The notes below the pieces were generated by a model. It had not been told where the DNA came from, did not search any database, and worked only from the letters and a program-made list of their open reading frames with translations. A stretch of 64,000 bases of DNA from Bugulina stolonifera (Eukaryota; Bryozoa; Gymnolaemata; Cheilostomatida; Bugulidae), in assembly GCA_935421135.1 (NCBI GenBank), contig OW285189.1:25298298-25362297 (forward strand). The letters run 5' to 3'. Position 1 is the stretch's first letter. Every line of letters begins with the position of its first letter. The translations under genes were made by a program, and so were the position numbers. Of the stretch, positions 13,701 to 28,300 are shown one piece after another.

Positions 13701-16700
13701 AAAGACAGTAAATATGTACGAATGTCCGGCAACCATCTGTAAATGGTGAGAAACAATGTACATGCACAAGGACTACCAATTCTCAACGAAGAGCACAATT
13801 GACGAATACACTTGAAGAGAGAAAGAGACTTACGTCCTCATTGGTGAGCGGTACTTCGCCTGTAGTTATACCATCCAGTTTAGTCTGAATAGTGGCCAGG
13901 TTGGTGTTGACATCAGCATCAGCCGACTCTTCCTCCAACTCAACTCGCCACTTGTACTCTAGACTGGAACACCGAGCCCCCTGGAACTTGGCTCTATAAC
14001 ATGGGCACAGCATAGTATAGATATTATATAGGCCTCTACGTACATGACTGAACTACCTGGCCAATACAGCTTGGAACCAAAAGAACAAATAGTTAGGGAA
14101 CATGGCTAAATACTAGTGTAGTGGTAGGGTATGAACATATGGTACATATTATTGTAATGTGGTGTACTAGTGTAGTGGTAGGGTATGAACATATGGTACA
14201 TATTATTGTAATGTGGTGTACTAGTGTAGTGGTAGGGTATGAACATGTGGTACATATTATTGTAATGTGGTGTACTAGTGTAGTGGTACATGTAGGGTAT
14301 GAACATATGGTACATATTATTGTAATGTGGTGTACTAGTGTAGTGGTAGGGTATGAACATGTGGTACATATTATTGTAATGTGGTGTACTAGTGTAGTGG
14401 AAGGGTACGAACATATGGTACATATTATTGTAATGTGGTTTACTTGATTGTGTAGCTATCACAGTTTCCAATCGCAGACACAGTGTCAAATCTCTCAAAT
14501 CGTGCAACGTCTTCCGCAGATGATGTTACCTGACAACAGTACATAATAAAGTATATATATTATATATTATATACATTGCAATAAAATATAGTGCATGCAC
14601 AATACGATGTAGAGTGTATGCGTAATACAATATAGAGTAAAGGCCGATATACATGTATAATACAATCTGGAGTATACAACGTAATTATTACTGACTGCTG
14701 CACGTTACAGTGTCTCTCTCCATACTTATGAAAACTGACAACTCGGCACTTCACAAGGGAATATCTCTATTATGGTCAAAAGTCATACTGTATATTACTA
14801 CTGTATATGCTAAAGATTCTGCCTGCTAATTAAGTCACATACTGGTATCTTTTATAAAATAATCACAATATGCGGCATGATATGCAATGTTAGAAACACA
14901 CCGTAATGTCACCAGTAGCGGCATACAGGGCACCAGATGCAGTCTCTGAACCACGCTGTGCGATAGTGTTAGCCTTTAGGTTGATAGAGTCTCCAGCCTT
15001 CAGGGTGGAGTCTGTTCCCAGCCTTATCACAAGGGTATTACCCCTTACAGAACACTCGGGTTCTACAAACAACAATGAGATACATACATGTATATAGTGA
15101 GATAGATATGGTGAGATATATATAGTGAGATATATATATAGTGAGATATATAGAGTGAGATACACATAGTGAGATATATAGAGTGAGATACATATAGTGA
15201 GATATATAGAGTGAGATATATATAGTGAGATATATATAGTGAGATATATAGAGTGATATATATAGAGTGAGATATATAGAGTGAGATATATAGAGTGAGA
15301 TATATATAGTGAGATACATATAGTGAGATATATAGAGTGAGATATATAGAGTGAGATATATAGAGAGATATATATATAGTGAGATATATATAGTGTGAGA
15401 TATATATAGTGAGATATATAGTGAGATATATAGAGTGAGATATATAGAGTGAGATATATAGAGTGAGATATATAGTGAGATATATAGTGTGAGATATATA
15501 TACAGAGTGAGATATATATAGTGTGAGATATATATAGTGAGATATATAGAGTGAGATATATAGAGTGAGATATATATAGTGAGATATATATAGTGAGATA
15601 CACATAGTGAGATATATAGAGTGAGATATATATAGTGAGATATATAGAGTGAGATATATATAGTGAGATATATATAGTGAGATATATAGAGTGATATATA
15701 TAGAGTGAGATATATAGAGTGAGATATATAGAGTGAGATATATATAGTGAGATACATATAGTGAGATATATAGAGTGAGATATATATAGTGTGAGATATA
15801 TATAGTGAGATATATATAGTGAGATATATATAGTGTGAGATATATATAGTGAGATATATAGTGAGATATATAGAGTGAGATATATAGAGTGAGATATATA
15901 GAGTGAGATATATAGTGAGATATATAGTGTGAGATATATATACAGAGTGAGATATATATAGTGTGAGATATATATAGTGAGATATATAGAGTGAGATATA
16001 TAGAGTGAGATATATATAGTGAGATATATATAGTGAGATACACATAGTGAGATATATAGAGTGAGATATATATAGTGAGATATATAGTGAGATATATATA
16101 GTGAGATATATATAGTGTGAGATATATATAGTGAGATATATAGTGAGATATATATAGTGAGATATATATAGTGAGATATATAGAGTAAGATATATAGAGT
16201 GAGATATATAGTGAGATATATAGAGTGAGATATATATAGTGAGATATATATAGTGAGATATATATAGTGAGATATATAGAGTGAGATATATAGAGTGAGA
16301 TATATAGAGAGATATATAGAGTGAGATATATAGTGTGAGATATATATAGTGAGATATATATGTAGTGAGATATATAGAGTGAGATATATAGAGTAAGATA
16401 TATAGAGTGAGATATATATAGTGAGATATATAGAGAGATATATAGAGTGAGATATATAGAGAGAGATATATATAGTGAGACATATAGTGTGAGATATATA
16501 GTGTGAGATATATATGGTGAGATAACTAATACAATACTATTTTACAATATTACAGGCTATCAACTGTAACCACTAGTAAACTCACAGCTCTTAGAGAGAG
16601 TACTGTGCTTACCATCTCCCAGTTTTTCGACGGTTGCAGTGGCAAAAGCTGCAGAGCAGTCATCTATCTCATTAATTGTTTGGCTAAATGTGACCTTGAC

Positions 16701-19700
16701 CCTGCATGCTCCGACAAACACAGCACCTTCCGCAGTAGGAGCAGGTGGTATTACGCTGAATGAGACTGGGGAGATGGCAAACCTACAACAAAGCAGTCGT
16801 CTACATGTACAACATTCTAAACAAAGAGACGGCCTGCATGTATAATAAATGTATATCCCTATTTTGACAAAGTCACACTACTTATGCTGAGTAGGAATGT
16901 ATAATGTTAAATGACAATAAGCTGGAAGAAAATCTATTCAAACATTTACCGTGAACTGGCATCAGGCATGGAGAACGATACGGAGAACTGAGCAACAAAA
17001 CCAACTTTTAGATCAGCGTTAATGTTTTCTGGAATAATGCAGACGACTGAACCACCATCTTCACTCAACTTCAATGCAAAAGTATTATAACCATTACACA
17101 ATGCACATCAGTACCAACATTGATGCAAGGTGACACCTTCCTACCATGCATTGGGTTGGGTATTGATAAGTAGGGCACCCACCCTGAAGATTCTCATCTA
17201 CATAATTATGCGATACATAGAGACATGTGCTACTTGCTGAGGTTTGATGGTATTAATCTTAGGGGTTCAAGCAAATGAGTGAAGAAGCTGGGGAATGACT
17301 TACTTTGGCCTCAAATACTACGATAGAATCTTTCTTCTTGCAGTCAGGTGATATGCGCACAGGGCAGTCAGAGTAACAGTAGGCAATTCCGGTGTTAACG
17401 AACCCGCTTCCAGCCATTGTAATCTAAAGTAACAAAGTGCTTAAATTGTAGTAAATCGGAGAATATACGAATGAACAATGAGAGACTTAGCAAACTACAC
17501 GGATTATTAGATGTCAGGTTGGTCATGTGATCATTACCTCGCTGGGTATTTTGCCGAGTTCAGCTGTACTAGGAGTCACTCCTGTTAGCTTTGGCAAACT
17601 GTAGAGCTCAAATTCATTACTAGCTTCGCGAGACACATCATTCCCGGATTTATCTTTGAATGTACATCTGCAATGGTAGAGCATGCCAAATGATTATATA
17701 ACCTATCATATGACAGTATACAGTGATATTGTATATCCTATCAAACAACAGTATACAGTGATATTATAATATATCCTATCATACGACAGTACACAGTGAT
17801 ATTCTTACTTGACAGTGTAGCGACCAGCAGTGTCCACAGCTGGATACTCAGCTTCAATGTAGCTCTGTCTAGCTTGGAACTTAACTACAGTGAGCTCTAC
17901 AGAGTTGCTCTCAAGAACAAGAGAGCATGTCGGATCTCTCAACTTCTCTAAGCCAGCTCCACCAATTATCAATGTGCCAGCTGTGCTCACAAATCCTAAC
18001 TCGGATTTCACATCAAACGATTGACAACCTACAGATATAAAATACGTAAAACATGGTAATATATGGTATATCGTATACATACATGTGAAACACTGTAGAA
18101 TACATATATGTAATACACTGTAGTATATAGTATACATGTAATACACTGTAGTATATAGTACACATGCAATACACTGTCATATGATTGGCGAAGTTACCTT
18201 TATTAAACTCTGGGTCTGTAGGAAGCCGGCACTCTCCACACTCATCTACAACTCTATTGCCATTAGCATCACCCTTACAATCCACACAACTAGAGCCGTC
18301 ACCAAAGCATACCTGGCAGACATCCATGTCCTGGTTCCTCTTCTTATCAGTTGAACCCCCAGAGCAGACGCCACACCTGGATAACACAGCATTCTACTAC
18401 TACACTTGTATAATGTAAAGACATGGCTTATAACTTCACTTGTCCAAATAATGAAAACACGAGAAACTTAATATTTCGAAAGGCTAACCAGTTTGCCACG
18501 CCCACTGAGAGAACACACGGTTCTCGTGTACTTACGAGTCATATTTAGCGCCACTTCCCCACTCTCCATCACAGTAAACCTCTTTTATCATCTTAACAAC
18601 ATCAGTATCAGATGGCAGACAGGCACCATCCAAGTTGTTTTCAGTAAATATCTTGTATGAGTTATCACATTCTCCAATACAGTTGACTCCATGTGATTCC
18701 TCCTTACCAGTGTTACCCAGTACACATTCTCCACAAAGATTTACTTTTGCACCTTCAACAACAACAACTACAGTGAGTACTGCATGTAGCATAATTAATA
18801 CTAGTGAAAAACTTGGAGTAGTACACTTGCTGATAGTAATTGCCCTGTAGTTTCAAATTGAAATACATCTATGCCTTGCTACAATGATACGAGACACAGG
18901 TTTGCGCTTGATTATCATGCATATGTAATGTATCACTACTTACCGCCGTCTTTAACTCCAGCACAGTCAACACAGGAAGAGCCGTCCCCTCCACAAACTC
19001 CACACACGTCATCAACTATACGGTTCTCAGACTGCCTGCCATGACAGCTGAGCCTCATAGCGTTACCACTTAGATACTCTACTGACAGCACTGAACCCAC
19101 TTTCATACAATCCTGATGTTGGGAACAAACAAGTACAAACCAACTGTACATTTGTAAATGAACGATATAATTAAGAGAGACGTAAGGTTACAAGCTGGTT
19201 TCATGGTAAATCAACCAATCAGCACACAGCGTAGCAAATGGCGTGCGGTAGATCAACTGCTACTGGAATCCTGAAATGGTGACAATAGTTGCTACACTAG
19301 TCAACCCTCACATATGGAGGTGAGTACAGAATGTGCTGCTACACTAGTTAACCCTCACATATGCAGGTGAGTACAGAGAGGTAAGGTGGGAGGGGAGAAT
19401 GACCTGCTTATTTAGTTGTCTTCAAGAGATTACAGCAGATCACACTGATTGGACACTATCAACCAGTCGTATATTCCGTTACAGCAGATCACACTGATTG
19501 GACACTATCAACCAGTCGTATATTCTGTTACAGCTGATCATGCTGATTGGTTACTACGGTATCTAGTCATTGACTGGAATCCGATGGGACTTACATGTAT
19601 AACGTCAATCAGATAAGTCTGACAGACTATGTATACATGAGTATGACATACCTCACAGAGTGGTAAGGTGACAGACTATGTATACATGAGTATGACATAC

Positions 19701-22337
19701 CTCACAGAGTGGTAAGGTGACAGACACTTTCTTCCCAGCTTCGTTTGTATCATCTGCCTCTATGTCCCAGGCGAAAAAGTCCCAGTAAGTGTTAGCAGTG
19801 TATGCCCAAAAGTTATCACTATATAGTTAAAAATAGTATGTTACACAATATAGAGTATATCCCATAGTTCCAGTGTATATAGAATATGCTACATTATAGA
19901 ATATGTTACATATATAGAATATGTCACGTATATAGGATATGTAACGTATATGGAATATGTCACGTATATAGAATATGTCACGTATATAGAATATGTCACG
20001 TATATAGAATATGTCACGTATATAGAATATGTCACGTATATAAAATATGTCACGTATATAAAATATGTCACGTATATAGAATATGTCACGTATATAAAAT
20101 ATGTCACGTATATAAAATATGTCACGTATATAGAATATGTCACGTATATAGAATATGCCACGTATATAGAATATGTCACGTATATAAAATATGTCACGTA
20201 TATAAAATATGTCACGTATATAGAATATGTCACGTATATAGAATATGTCACGTATATAGAATATGCCACGTATATAGAATATGTCACGTATATAGAATAT
20301 GTCACGTATATAGAATATGTCACGTATATAGAATATGTCACGTATATAGAATATGTCACGTATATAGAATATGTCACGTATATAGAATATGCCACGTATA
20401 TAGAATATGTCACGTATATAGAATATGTCACGTATATAGAATATGTCACGTATATAGAATATGTCACGTATATAGAATATGTCACGTATATAGAATATGC
20501 CACGTATATAGAATATGTCACGTATGTAGAATATGTCACGTATGTAGAATATGTCACGTATGTAGAATATGTCACGTATATAGAATATGTCACGTATATA
20601 GAATATGTCACATATGTAGAATATGTCACGTATATAGTATGTCACGTATATAGAATATGTTACGTATATAGAATATGTCACGTATGTAGAATATGTCACG
20701 CATATAGAATATGTCACGTATATAGAATATGTCACGTATATAGAATATGTCACGTATATAGAATATGTCACGCATATAGAATATGTCACGCATATAGAAT
20801 ATGTCACGTATATAGAATATGTATATACATGTAGAGTATGCTACATGTAGATATCAAGGTATGTTGATTGAATAGGGGAGAATAGGACACATCATACATA
20901 TATTGTAGATTATACTGTGTAATTCTATCTACATAATATATTGTAAGCATATAATAATAAAACCAAAATACAAACCAACTGATTCATAAGTGCATTATGC
21001 TATGTGGTGGGCAAAATATATCTTTTAGAACAGCAGAAAGTGCACAACCTGACCATATATGGTTTAAAGTGCATAACCTGACCATATATGGTTTAAAGTG
21101 CACAACCAGACCATATATGGTTTAAAGTGCACAACCTGACCATATATGGTTTAAAGCTGGCTGAACATTTGTGTTCACACAAGTGCTTGCTTTCTTATAC
21201 AAGCAATATATAATTAAAATGATATATAGTTATATTATTGTTACCCTTGACTGTTTCATAAGACAATGAAAGTATTCATGTTACATGTACATGTAAATCA
21301 GTATGTAATACCCATATAGTATGTCGGTATGCCTGTGTATATGTACGTATGCACATACTGCTATAGCTCCTTTATTATACACTTTAATACATTTACATGG
21401 TAGTGTACACTTTAATATATACAGTAGTATTATACACTTTAATACATACAGTAGTATTATACACGTTAATACATACAGTAGTATTATACACGTTAATATG
21501 TAGCAACATATAGTTCAAGTCTTAAAGAGTATAATACAATTTTTGAAAGTTATAATTTATAGATGCTTATCACCAGACTATCCACAGACACACGCATGTG
21601 TTTAGTCAGCTGTTTATTTAGTGAGTTAATCAACAGTGTGACCAGCTTGACCCATCACTGACCCTTATCGTCTAATACCCTACAGGAAATGTATAACTTA
21701 CGCTGCTGAGGGCTTGAAACGAATTCTGGCATCAGGAGGAAGGAGCAAACACTCATGGTTGTACAGATCACTGCATATGTCACTAGGCTTGAAGCTATCA
21801 TCTGAGTCTGAGTCAGAACGCAGCTTCCAGAAACTACTATAACCACATTCCTGCAGAACAATGTGTTCCAATGTTTGCTAACAACTACAGTACATGTATA
21901 CAATAGTACACAACTAAACAGTACATGTATATGTAGTTTAACATGTACACAACTACAGTACATGTATATATTATAGTATAACATGTACAGAGGGTATTAT
22001 TACACCTGCATATGAGCGAACCTTAGCAATATTCCCTGGATGGAAAGTACCAAACTTGCCATCTCCAGTTGGTTCAGGAGAATCCAATTCAATCTTTACC
22101 CAACTATCTGAACCAGGCATCAGATATTGGTACGATCCAATATCTACAAGAGTATAGTAAGACACCAGTCAACACTGCACCTTGCACGCCTGTGAGTCTA
22201 GATGCATTTACAATGAGTAGCTACACAGCTATTACTACCCGCTACAACTACTACTACTCCTACAATGACTGATGCTTCTCCTATTGTTATCACTACCACT
22301 GATATTACAACTGCTGATACTACATGTACTACTACTG

Positions 22338-22375
<38 letters not shown>

Positions 22376-25300
22376 GCTGCTACTACTACTACTGCTGCTA
22401 CTGCTGCTACTACTACTACTACTATAACTACTAGCTACCATAATAGCACTTAGTACAACTGCTAGCCTGGTTTGGTTAAGCTACTTGCCTGAGTTCTCAG
22501 CACGTATCACGCATATCCCCAGATTTGTTGTCTCAGGATCAACAAAATAGAGTGAGGCAGCCTCACTCACCAACACACCTTCCCCTGCACTCTCTAGAGG
22601 TATTTCCATCACTGTCCACAATGCACGGGAATCGGCTTCCATCAATGCCAAGTCACGGTCTTTAAGACGAGGTGCGTCATTCACACTAGCTATCTACAGT
22701 GTGTAACAAGGCAGCATCATTCACATGTAGCGTATGGAATAATTAAACAAATGAAATTGTTCGTTCTTGTGACAAACACCTGAAGCTGCTGAAGATGCTA
22801 CACAACAACAGTTCAACACAGTTATCAATATGTGCTAACCTACCTTCACAGTAAACTTAATCCCCTCGGTGGATAAGTCCTTTGCGCCATACGGAAAGGC
22901 ACCACTCCATGCTCGAACGAGTACTTCAAACTCACCATGATAATCAAGTTCAGGTTTAAACTTAACAAACTTGTCACCAGCAACTCCACCATTCTTCTGC
23001 TGAATCAACTGCCACTCATCATCTCTGGTTTCTAAAGATCATAAACCAACACACAAGCTCAACCACCTCCGCATTTCAAGTATATAGCAAGACAAGGTGA
23101 GAGGATTATAATGTAAAGTACCTACATAATGATTGTCAGTTATGATGATATCACACTTACTGCCATTTGTAGAAGATTTTTCACTTGCCGCATCTGAAGA
23201 CTCTAACCTGCGTAGGCTTAACTCACCGACCCGCTCCTTAAGCTTTGTCACTACGGATACAAACACTCCGAGAGAAGCGGTGCTAGTCTGCTTCTCTTTC
23301 AACTGCTCGATGCGTTTCACGTAGCCCTGGTAAGCGGCCTTGCTGTACTCAGTGGCGGATATGCAGTACAAATCCTCAGTGGTGAGCTCCTCTACAGTAA
23401 CAACAGATCACTCAGGTAGGGAATAACACTATTCTTAGTTTTCACTATAAAATTGAAAGAAATTGATCTCCTCAAAGAGAGTAATTCCTCAGATGCCTAC
23501 AGTTCCTACTAGAATCTCTATATATATTTACTGGGGAGGTTCCAGATATCCAGGAGATGATACAACCGTTGTGAGGAACACTAGCTAATGTTGTAGATAT
23601 AAGAAGGCTGAGTTTATACATACGGGTGTCTAAGTTAGTGAGATCCGAAACAGTTACAGGAATCTCAAACTCTTCTGGATAATCTTCCTTCAAGTCAATG
23701 ACATTAGTGGCTCCATCATTAAGGCTGATGACTGGTGGGATCTTAGCTGGTATGACGAGTACAACAAGAGTGTGCACTTCCTTCTCTGAAATATCACAGC
23801 ACTGCAGTTATCCTGACTAACTGATCACAGTACTGCAGTTACCCTGACTAACTAATCACAGTACTGCAGTTACCCTGACTAATTAATCACAGTACTGCAG
23901 TTACCCTGACTAACTAATCACAGTACTGCAGTTACCCTGACTAATTAATCACAGTACTGCAGTTACCCTGACTAATTAATCACAGTACTGCAGTTACCCT
24001 GACTAATTAATCACAGTACTGCAGTTACCCTGACTAATTAATCACAGTACTGCAGTTACCCTGACTAATTAATCACAGTACTGCAGTTACCCTGACTAAC
24101 TAATCACAGTACTGCAGTTACCCTGACTAATTAATCACAGTACTGCAGTTACCCTGACTAATTAATCACAGTACTGCAGTTACCCTGACTAATTAATCAC
24201 AGTACTGCAGTTACCCTGACTAATTAATCACAGTACTGCAGTTACCCTGACTAATTAATCACAGTACTGCAGTTACCCTGACTAACTAATCACAGTACTG
24301 CAGTTACCCTGACTAACTAATCACAGTACTGCAGTTACCCTGACTAATTAATCACAGTACTGCAGTTACCCTGACTAATTAATCACAGTACTGCAGTTAC
24401 CCTGACTAACTAATCACAGTACTGCAGTTACCCTGACTAATTAATCACAGTACTGCAGTTACCCTGACTAATTAATCACAGTACTGCAGTTACCCTGACT
24501 AACTAATCACAGTACTGCAGTTACCCTGACTAACTAATCACAGTACTGCAGTTACCCTGACTAATTAACTAATCACATATAGATATCTGCATGTGCTGAT
24601 ATACTAAACAGAGAACTACAGGATGACTAGCTTGACGATCAGCCATGACATAATAGCATGTAAATATACACATACATGTACGTCGATGACATCATAACAT
24701 GATATTATCACATATACATGTAGCTATCACAACATAACATATATGAACATAGTCAACAAATATAGCTACATGTATGTCATCACATATAGCTGACCAATAC
24801 ACATGTACATATACAGCATCGCTATGGTATGGGAGACAAATGTACATACTCTGATCAGTGACATTGACTTTCACGACTCCATGAAATGTTATATCGTCAG
24901 GAATGCAAGATATTCTGTCGTCAATCGAAATGATATCATTGTGCTTGATCGCTTCCCAAGTCAACACTGTTTCAGTTTCCTCCTTATTTTGACCACCATT
25001 GGCCTTGTCTGTTTCAGCAACATCTACATTGATACTTACAGTATATACCTAATACATGTAGGTAGCTATTACATGTATATACCTAATACATGTAGGTAGT
25101 TATTACATGTATATACCTAATACGTGTAGGTAGTTATTACGTGTATATACCTAATACATGTAGGTAGTTATTACATGTCTATACCTAATACATGTAGATA
25201 GTTATTACATGTATATACCTAATACATGTAGGTAGTTATTACATGTATATACCTAATACATGTAGGTAGTTATTACATGTATATACCTAATACATGTAGG

Positions 25301-28300
25301 TAGTTATTGCATGTATATACCTAATACATGTAGGTAGTTATTACATGTATATACCTAATACATGTAGGTAGTTATTGCATGTATATACCTAATACATGTA
25401 GGTAGTTATTACATGTATATACCTAATACATGTGCGTGTAGATAGTTATTACATGTATATACCTAATACATGTAGGTAGTTATTACATGACGTATATACC
25501 TAATACATGTAGGTAGTTATTACATGTATATACCTAATACATGTAGGTAGTTATTACATGTATATACCTAATACATGTAGGTAGTTATTGCATGTATATA
25601 CCTAATACATGTAGGTAGCTATTACATGTATATACCTAATACATGTAGGTAGTTATTACATGTCTATACCTAATATGTAGGTAGTTATTACATGTATATA
25701 CCTAATACATGTAGGTAGTTATTACATGTATATACCTAATACATGTAGGTAGTTATTACATGTATATACCTAATACATGTAGGTAGTTATTACATGTATA
25801 TACCTAATACATGTAGGTAGTTATTGCATGTATATACCTAATACATGTAGGTAGTTATTACATGTATATACCTAATACATGTAGGTAGTTATTGCATGTA
25901 TATACCTAATACATGTAGGTAGTTATTACATGTATATACCTAATACATGTAGGTAGTTATTACATGTATATACCTAATACATGTAGGTAGTTATTACATG
26001 TATATACCTAATACATGTAGGTAGTTATTACATGACGTATATACCTAATACATGTAGGTAGTTATTACATGTATATACCTTTATTGCCCGCCTCTTCTTC
26101 CTCTGGTTTCACTATAATAACCTCCTTCTCTCCTACAACTTTCTTCCAGGTACAGCCCTTAGTGGCAGACGTGATATTGAACTGCAGAGTTGAAGGAACG
26201 TCCTTGACCTGGTAGAACATAGCTGTTGGTTTACCACTGCTCATAGCTATAGGCTTATCCGCTTGGTCAGCCATATAGGTCGCCACTCTACATCTCTGAG
26301 GAGGGGGCTCCTCACCGTCAGTGTTTCCAAAGTCTACATTGCATAAAGTCGAATAATAGCACATTGTACTCAGTGAACGATAAAAATCACTGCGGTTACT
26401 ACTATAGAGATCACTGCGCTTACTACCATAGAGATCACTGCGGTTACTATAATAGAGATCATTGTGGTTACTATAATAGAGATCATTGTGGTTACTATAA
26501 TAGAGATCATTGTGGTTACTACAATACAGAGCACTGTTGTTCAGAGTAAACTCCTCACCATGATGAGTCATGGGTTACTATTAGAGTTTGTACAATACCA
26601 GTATATTACATACAATACAACCACTTGACTGTACATAACTCCACATGGTAATCAAGAGGATAATGCAAGGGAATCAACAACACCTTATGGTTAGTAGAGA
26701 ACATAATAAATCTGGAGAGAGAAAAGACATTACTTACTGACTTCTGGCATAGCGCAGTAGGTACCACCACAGGCAGACGGACAGCACTTAAGGTTCCCAT
26801 TACACCCCTCATTATCACTCATACAGTTTTGCATTTCACATTTCTTGTCATTAGTTGATATGACATCAGCAGGTAGAGGACACTCTCCTGGTTTCTCTAC
26901 GTTTCTCGCCGCACAAGTAGCACTCACACATCGACCAGATTGTACACAGTAGATCTACAGACATATTGTAGTCCAGTTAATTGATCACATTTCTAAACAC
27001 TTATAAACTATTTTTGTTATCTTCGCTGTGATTGGTTATTAATAGTAATCCAACCAGAGATCTGATATTATAATGTAGACTAGTTGAATGAGAAAGGGAG
27101 TCTTACAGAGCCGGTGCCGCATGGTTTGTTCACAACCTCATATCCATTCTTACTGTCACCCATCTTATCTCTGATCTCGTTCATGAGAGAGTCACGTAGG
27201 TAGTCCCCTGTTCAGATAATTAACCACACATGATTATGGTTCCATAGCAACCGTAATGTAAATAACCACAACTAGTGATTTTCTAACTACATTTGCTTTC
27301 TCTGCATTCAGATTAAGTCATACATATGTACAGTCATACATAATGTACAGTCATACATATGTACTGTCATACATATGTACAGTCATACATATGTACTGTC
27401 ATACATATGTACAGTCATACATATGTACAGACATACATAGGTACAGTCATACATATGTACAGACATACATAGGTACAGTCATACATATGTACAGACATAC
27501 ATAGGTACAGTCATGCATATGTACAGTCATGCATATGTACAGTCATACATATGTACAGTCATACATATGTACAGTCATACATATGTACAGTCATACATAT
27601 GTACAGACATATATATGTACAGTCATACATATGTACAGTCATACATATGTACAGTCATACATATGTACAGTCATACATATGTACTGTCATACATATGTAC
27701 AGACATACATAGGTACAGTCATACATATGTACAGTCATGCATATGTACAGTCATACATATGTACAGTCATACATATGTACAGTCATACATATGTACTGTC
27801 ATACATATGTACAGTCATACATATGTACTGTCATACATATGTACAGTCATACATATGTACAGACATACATAGGTACAGTCATACATATGTACAGACATAC
27901 ATAGGTACAGTCATACATATGTACAGACATACATAGGTACAGTCATGCATATGTACAGTCATGCATATGTACATGTACAGTCATACATATGTACAGTCAT
28001 ACATATGTACAGTCATACATATGTACAGACATACATATGTACAGTCATACATATGTACAGTCATACATATGTACAGTCATACATATGTACAGTCATACAT
28101 ATGTACTGTCATACATATGTACAGACATACATAGGTACAGTCATACATATGTACAGTCATGCATATGTACAGTCATACATATGTACAGTCATACATATGT
28201 ACAGTCATACATATGTACAGACATACATATGTACAGTCAACCGCCATTTCTCAGTTGGGGCTGTAAAGACAGACTGTAAATACAGAACAGTGTGTCAGAA

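Larger units (their letters stand above)
7991..14529 (-). other. REJ (receptor for egg jelly) region
   Basis: Ten exons from 14444-14529 down to 7991-8140. Motifs: LDGSRTFDPDKTEYDDVYFVWQC (opening of a REJ segment, residue run split here by exon context), LRGGEEYKISLTALLSTN, VIPAHALQTSTVYRIKLDY, SFKVGARYKFLLYVKHD followed by VVINSPPDC, and VSPTEGEALTDDFTVTVEGC with FPLLYRFFV. The last pair matches the well-known REJ pattern 'V.P..G.aL.T.F...C.gw.d.D.PL.Y.F' of polycystin-1. The length of about 540 residues is normal for this domain. It stands directly before a GAIN-like region, as in PKD1/PKDREJ. Confidence 0.82.
14902..18028 (-). other. IPT/TIG-like immunoglobulin-fold region of the REJ gene
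   Basis: Six exons (17809-18028, 17538-17667, 17304-17423, 16950-17068, 16613-16782, 14902-15062). Read-outs include LTGVTPSTAELG, ITMAGSGFVNTG and VSFSVIPPAPTAEGAVFV. The '..P..g...G.ItI.GsGF' pattern is that of IPT/TIG domains. The next exon (CSVRGNTLVIRLG, then LKAGDSINLKANTI) belongs to the beta-rich segment that precedes REJ regions in large multi-domain receptors. The intron at 15063-16612 is a 1.4-kb minisatellite. Confidence 0.55.
19701..26333 (-). other. Cadherin-like (VNDAP-type) beta repeats of the REJ gene
   Basis: Nine exons. 24850-25023 plus 23624-23785 read HGVVKVNVTDQ, then IPPVISLNDGATNVIDLKED. 22844-23031 and 22489-22693 read YHGEFEVLVRAWSGAFPYG, then FTVKIASVNDAPRL. 21702-21850 plus 19701-19818 read ARIRFKPSAADNFWAY, then FFAWDIEADD. 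The 'Y.G.f.v.v.A', 'VNDAP' and 'irF.P..nf...f.aWD' pattern is that of cadherin-like tandem repeats in large adhesive proteins of bacteria and animals. The domain boundaries are my inference. Exon 23161-23391 is helical and charged, and I do not recognise it. Confidence 0.55.

Noticed and set aside
14890..16483. Long minus frames rich in YISLYISH
   Set aside because: Shadows of the GAGATATATA array. Only 14902-15062 is exon.
19827..20834. Frames of 245-325 codons on both strands
   Set aside because: 18-nt repeat array, open on both strands; intron of the REJ gene.
27315..28238. Possible CRISPR-like array (16-nt regular repeats)
   Set aside because: There are no unique spacers: the whole period repeats. 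It is an intronic eukaryotic minisatellite.
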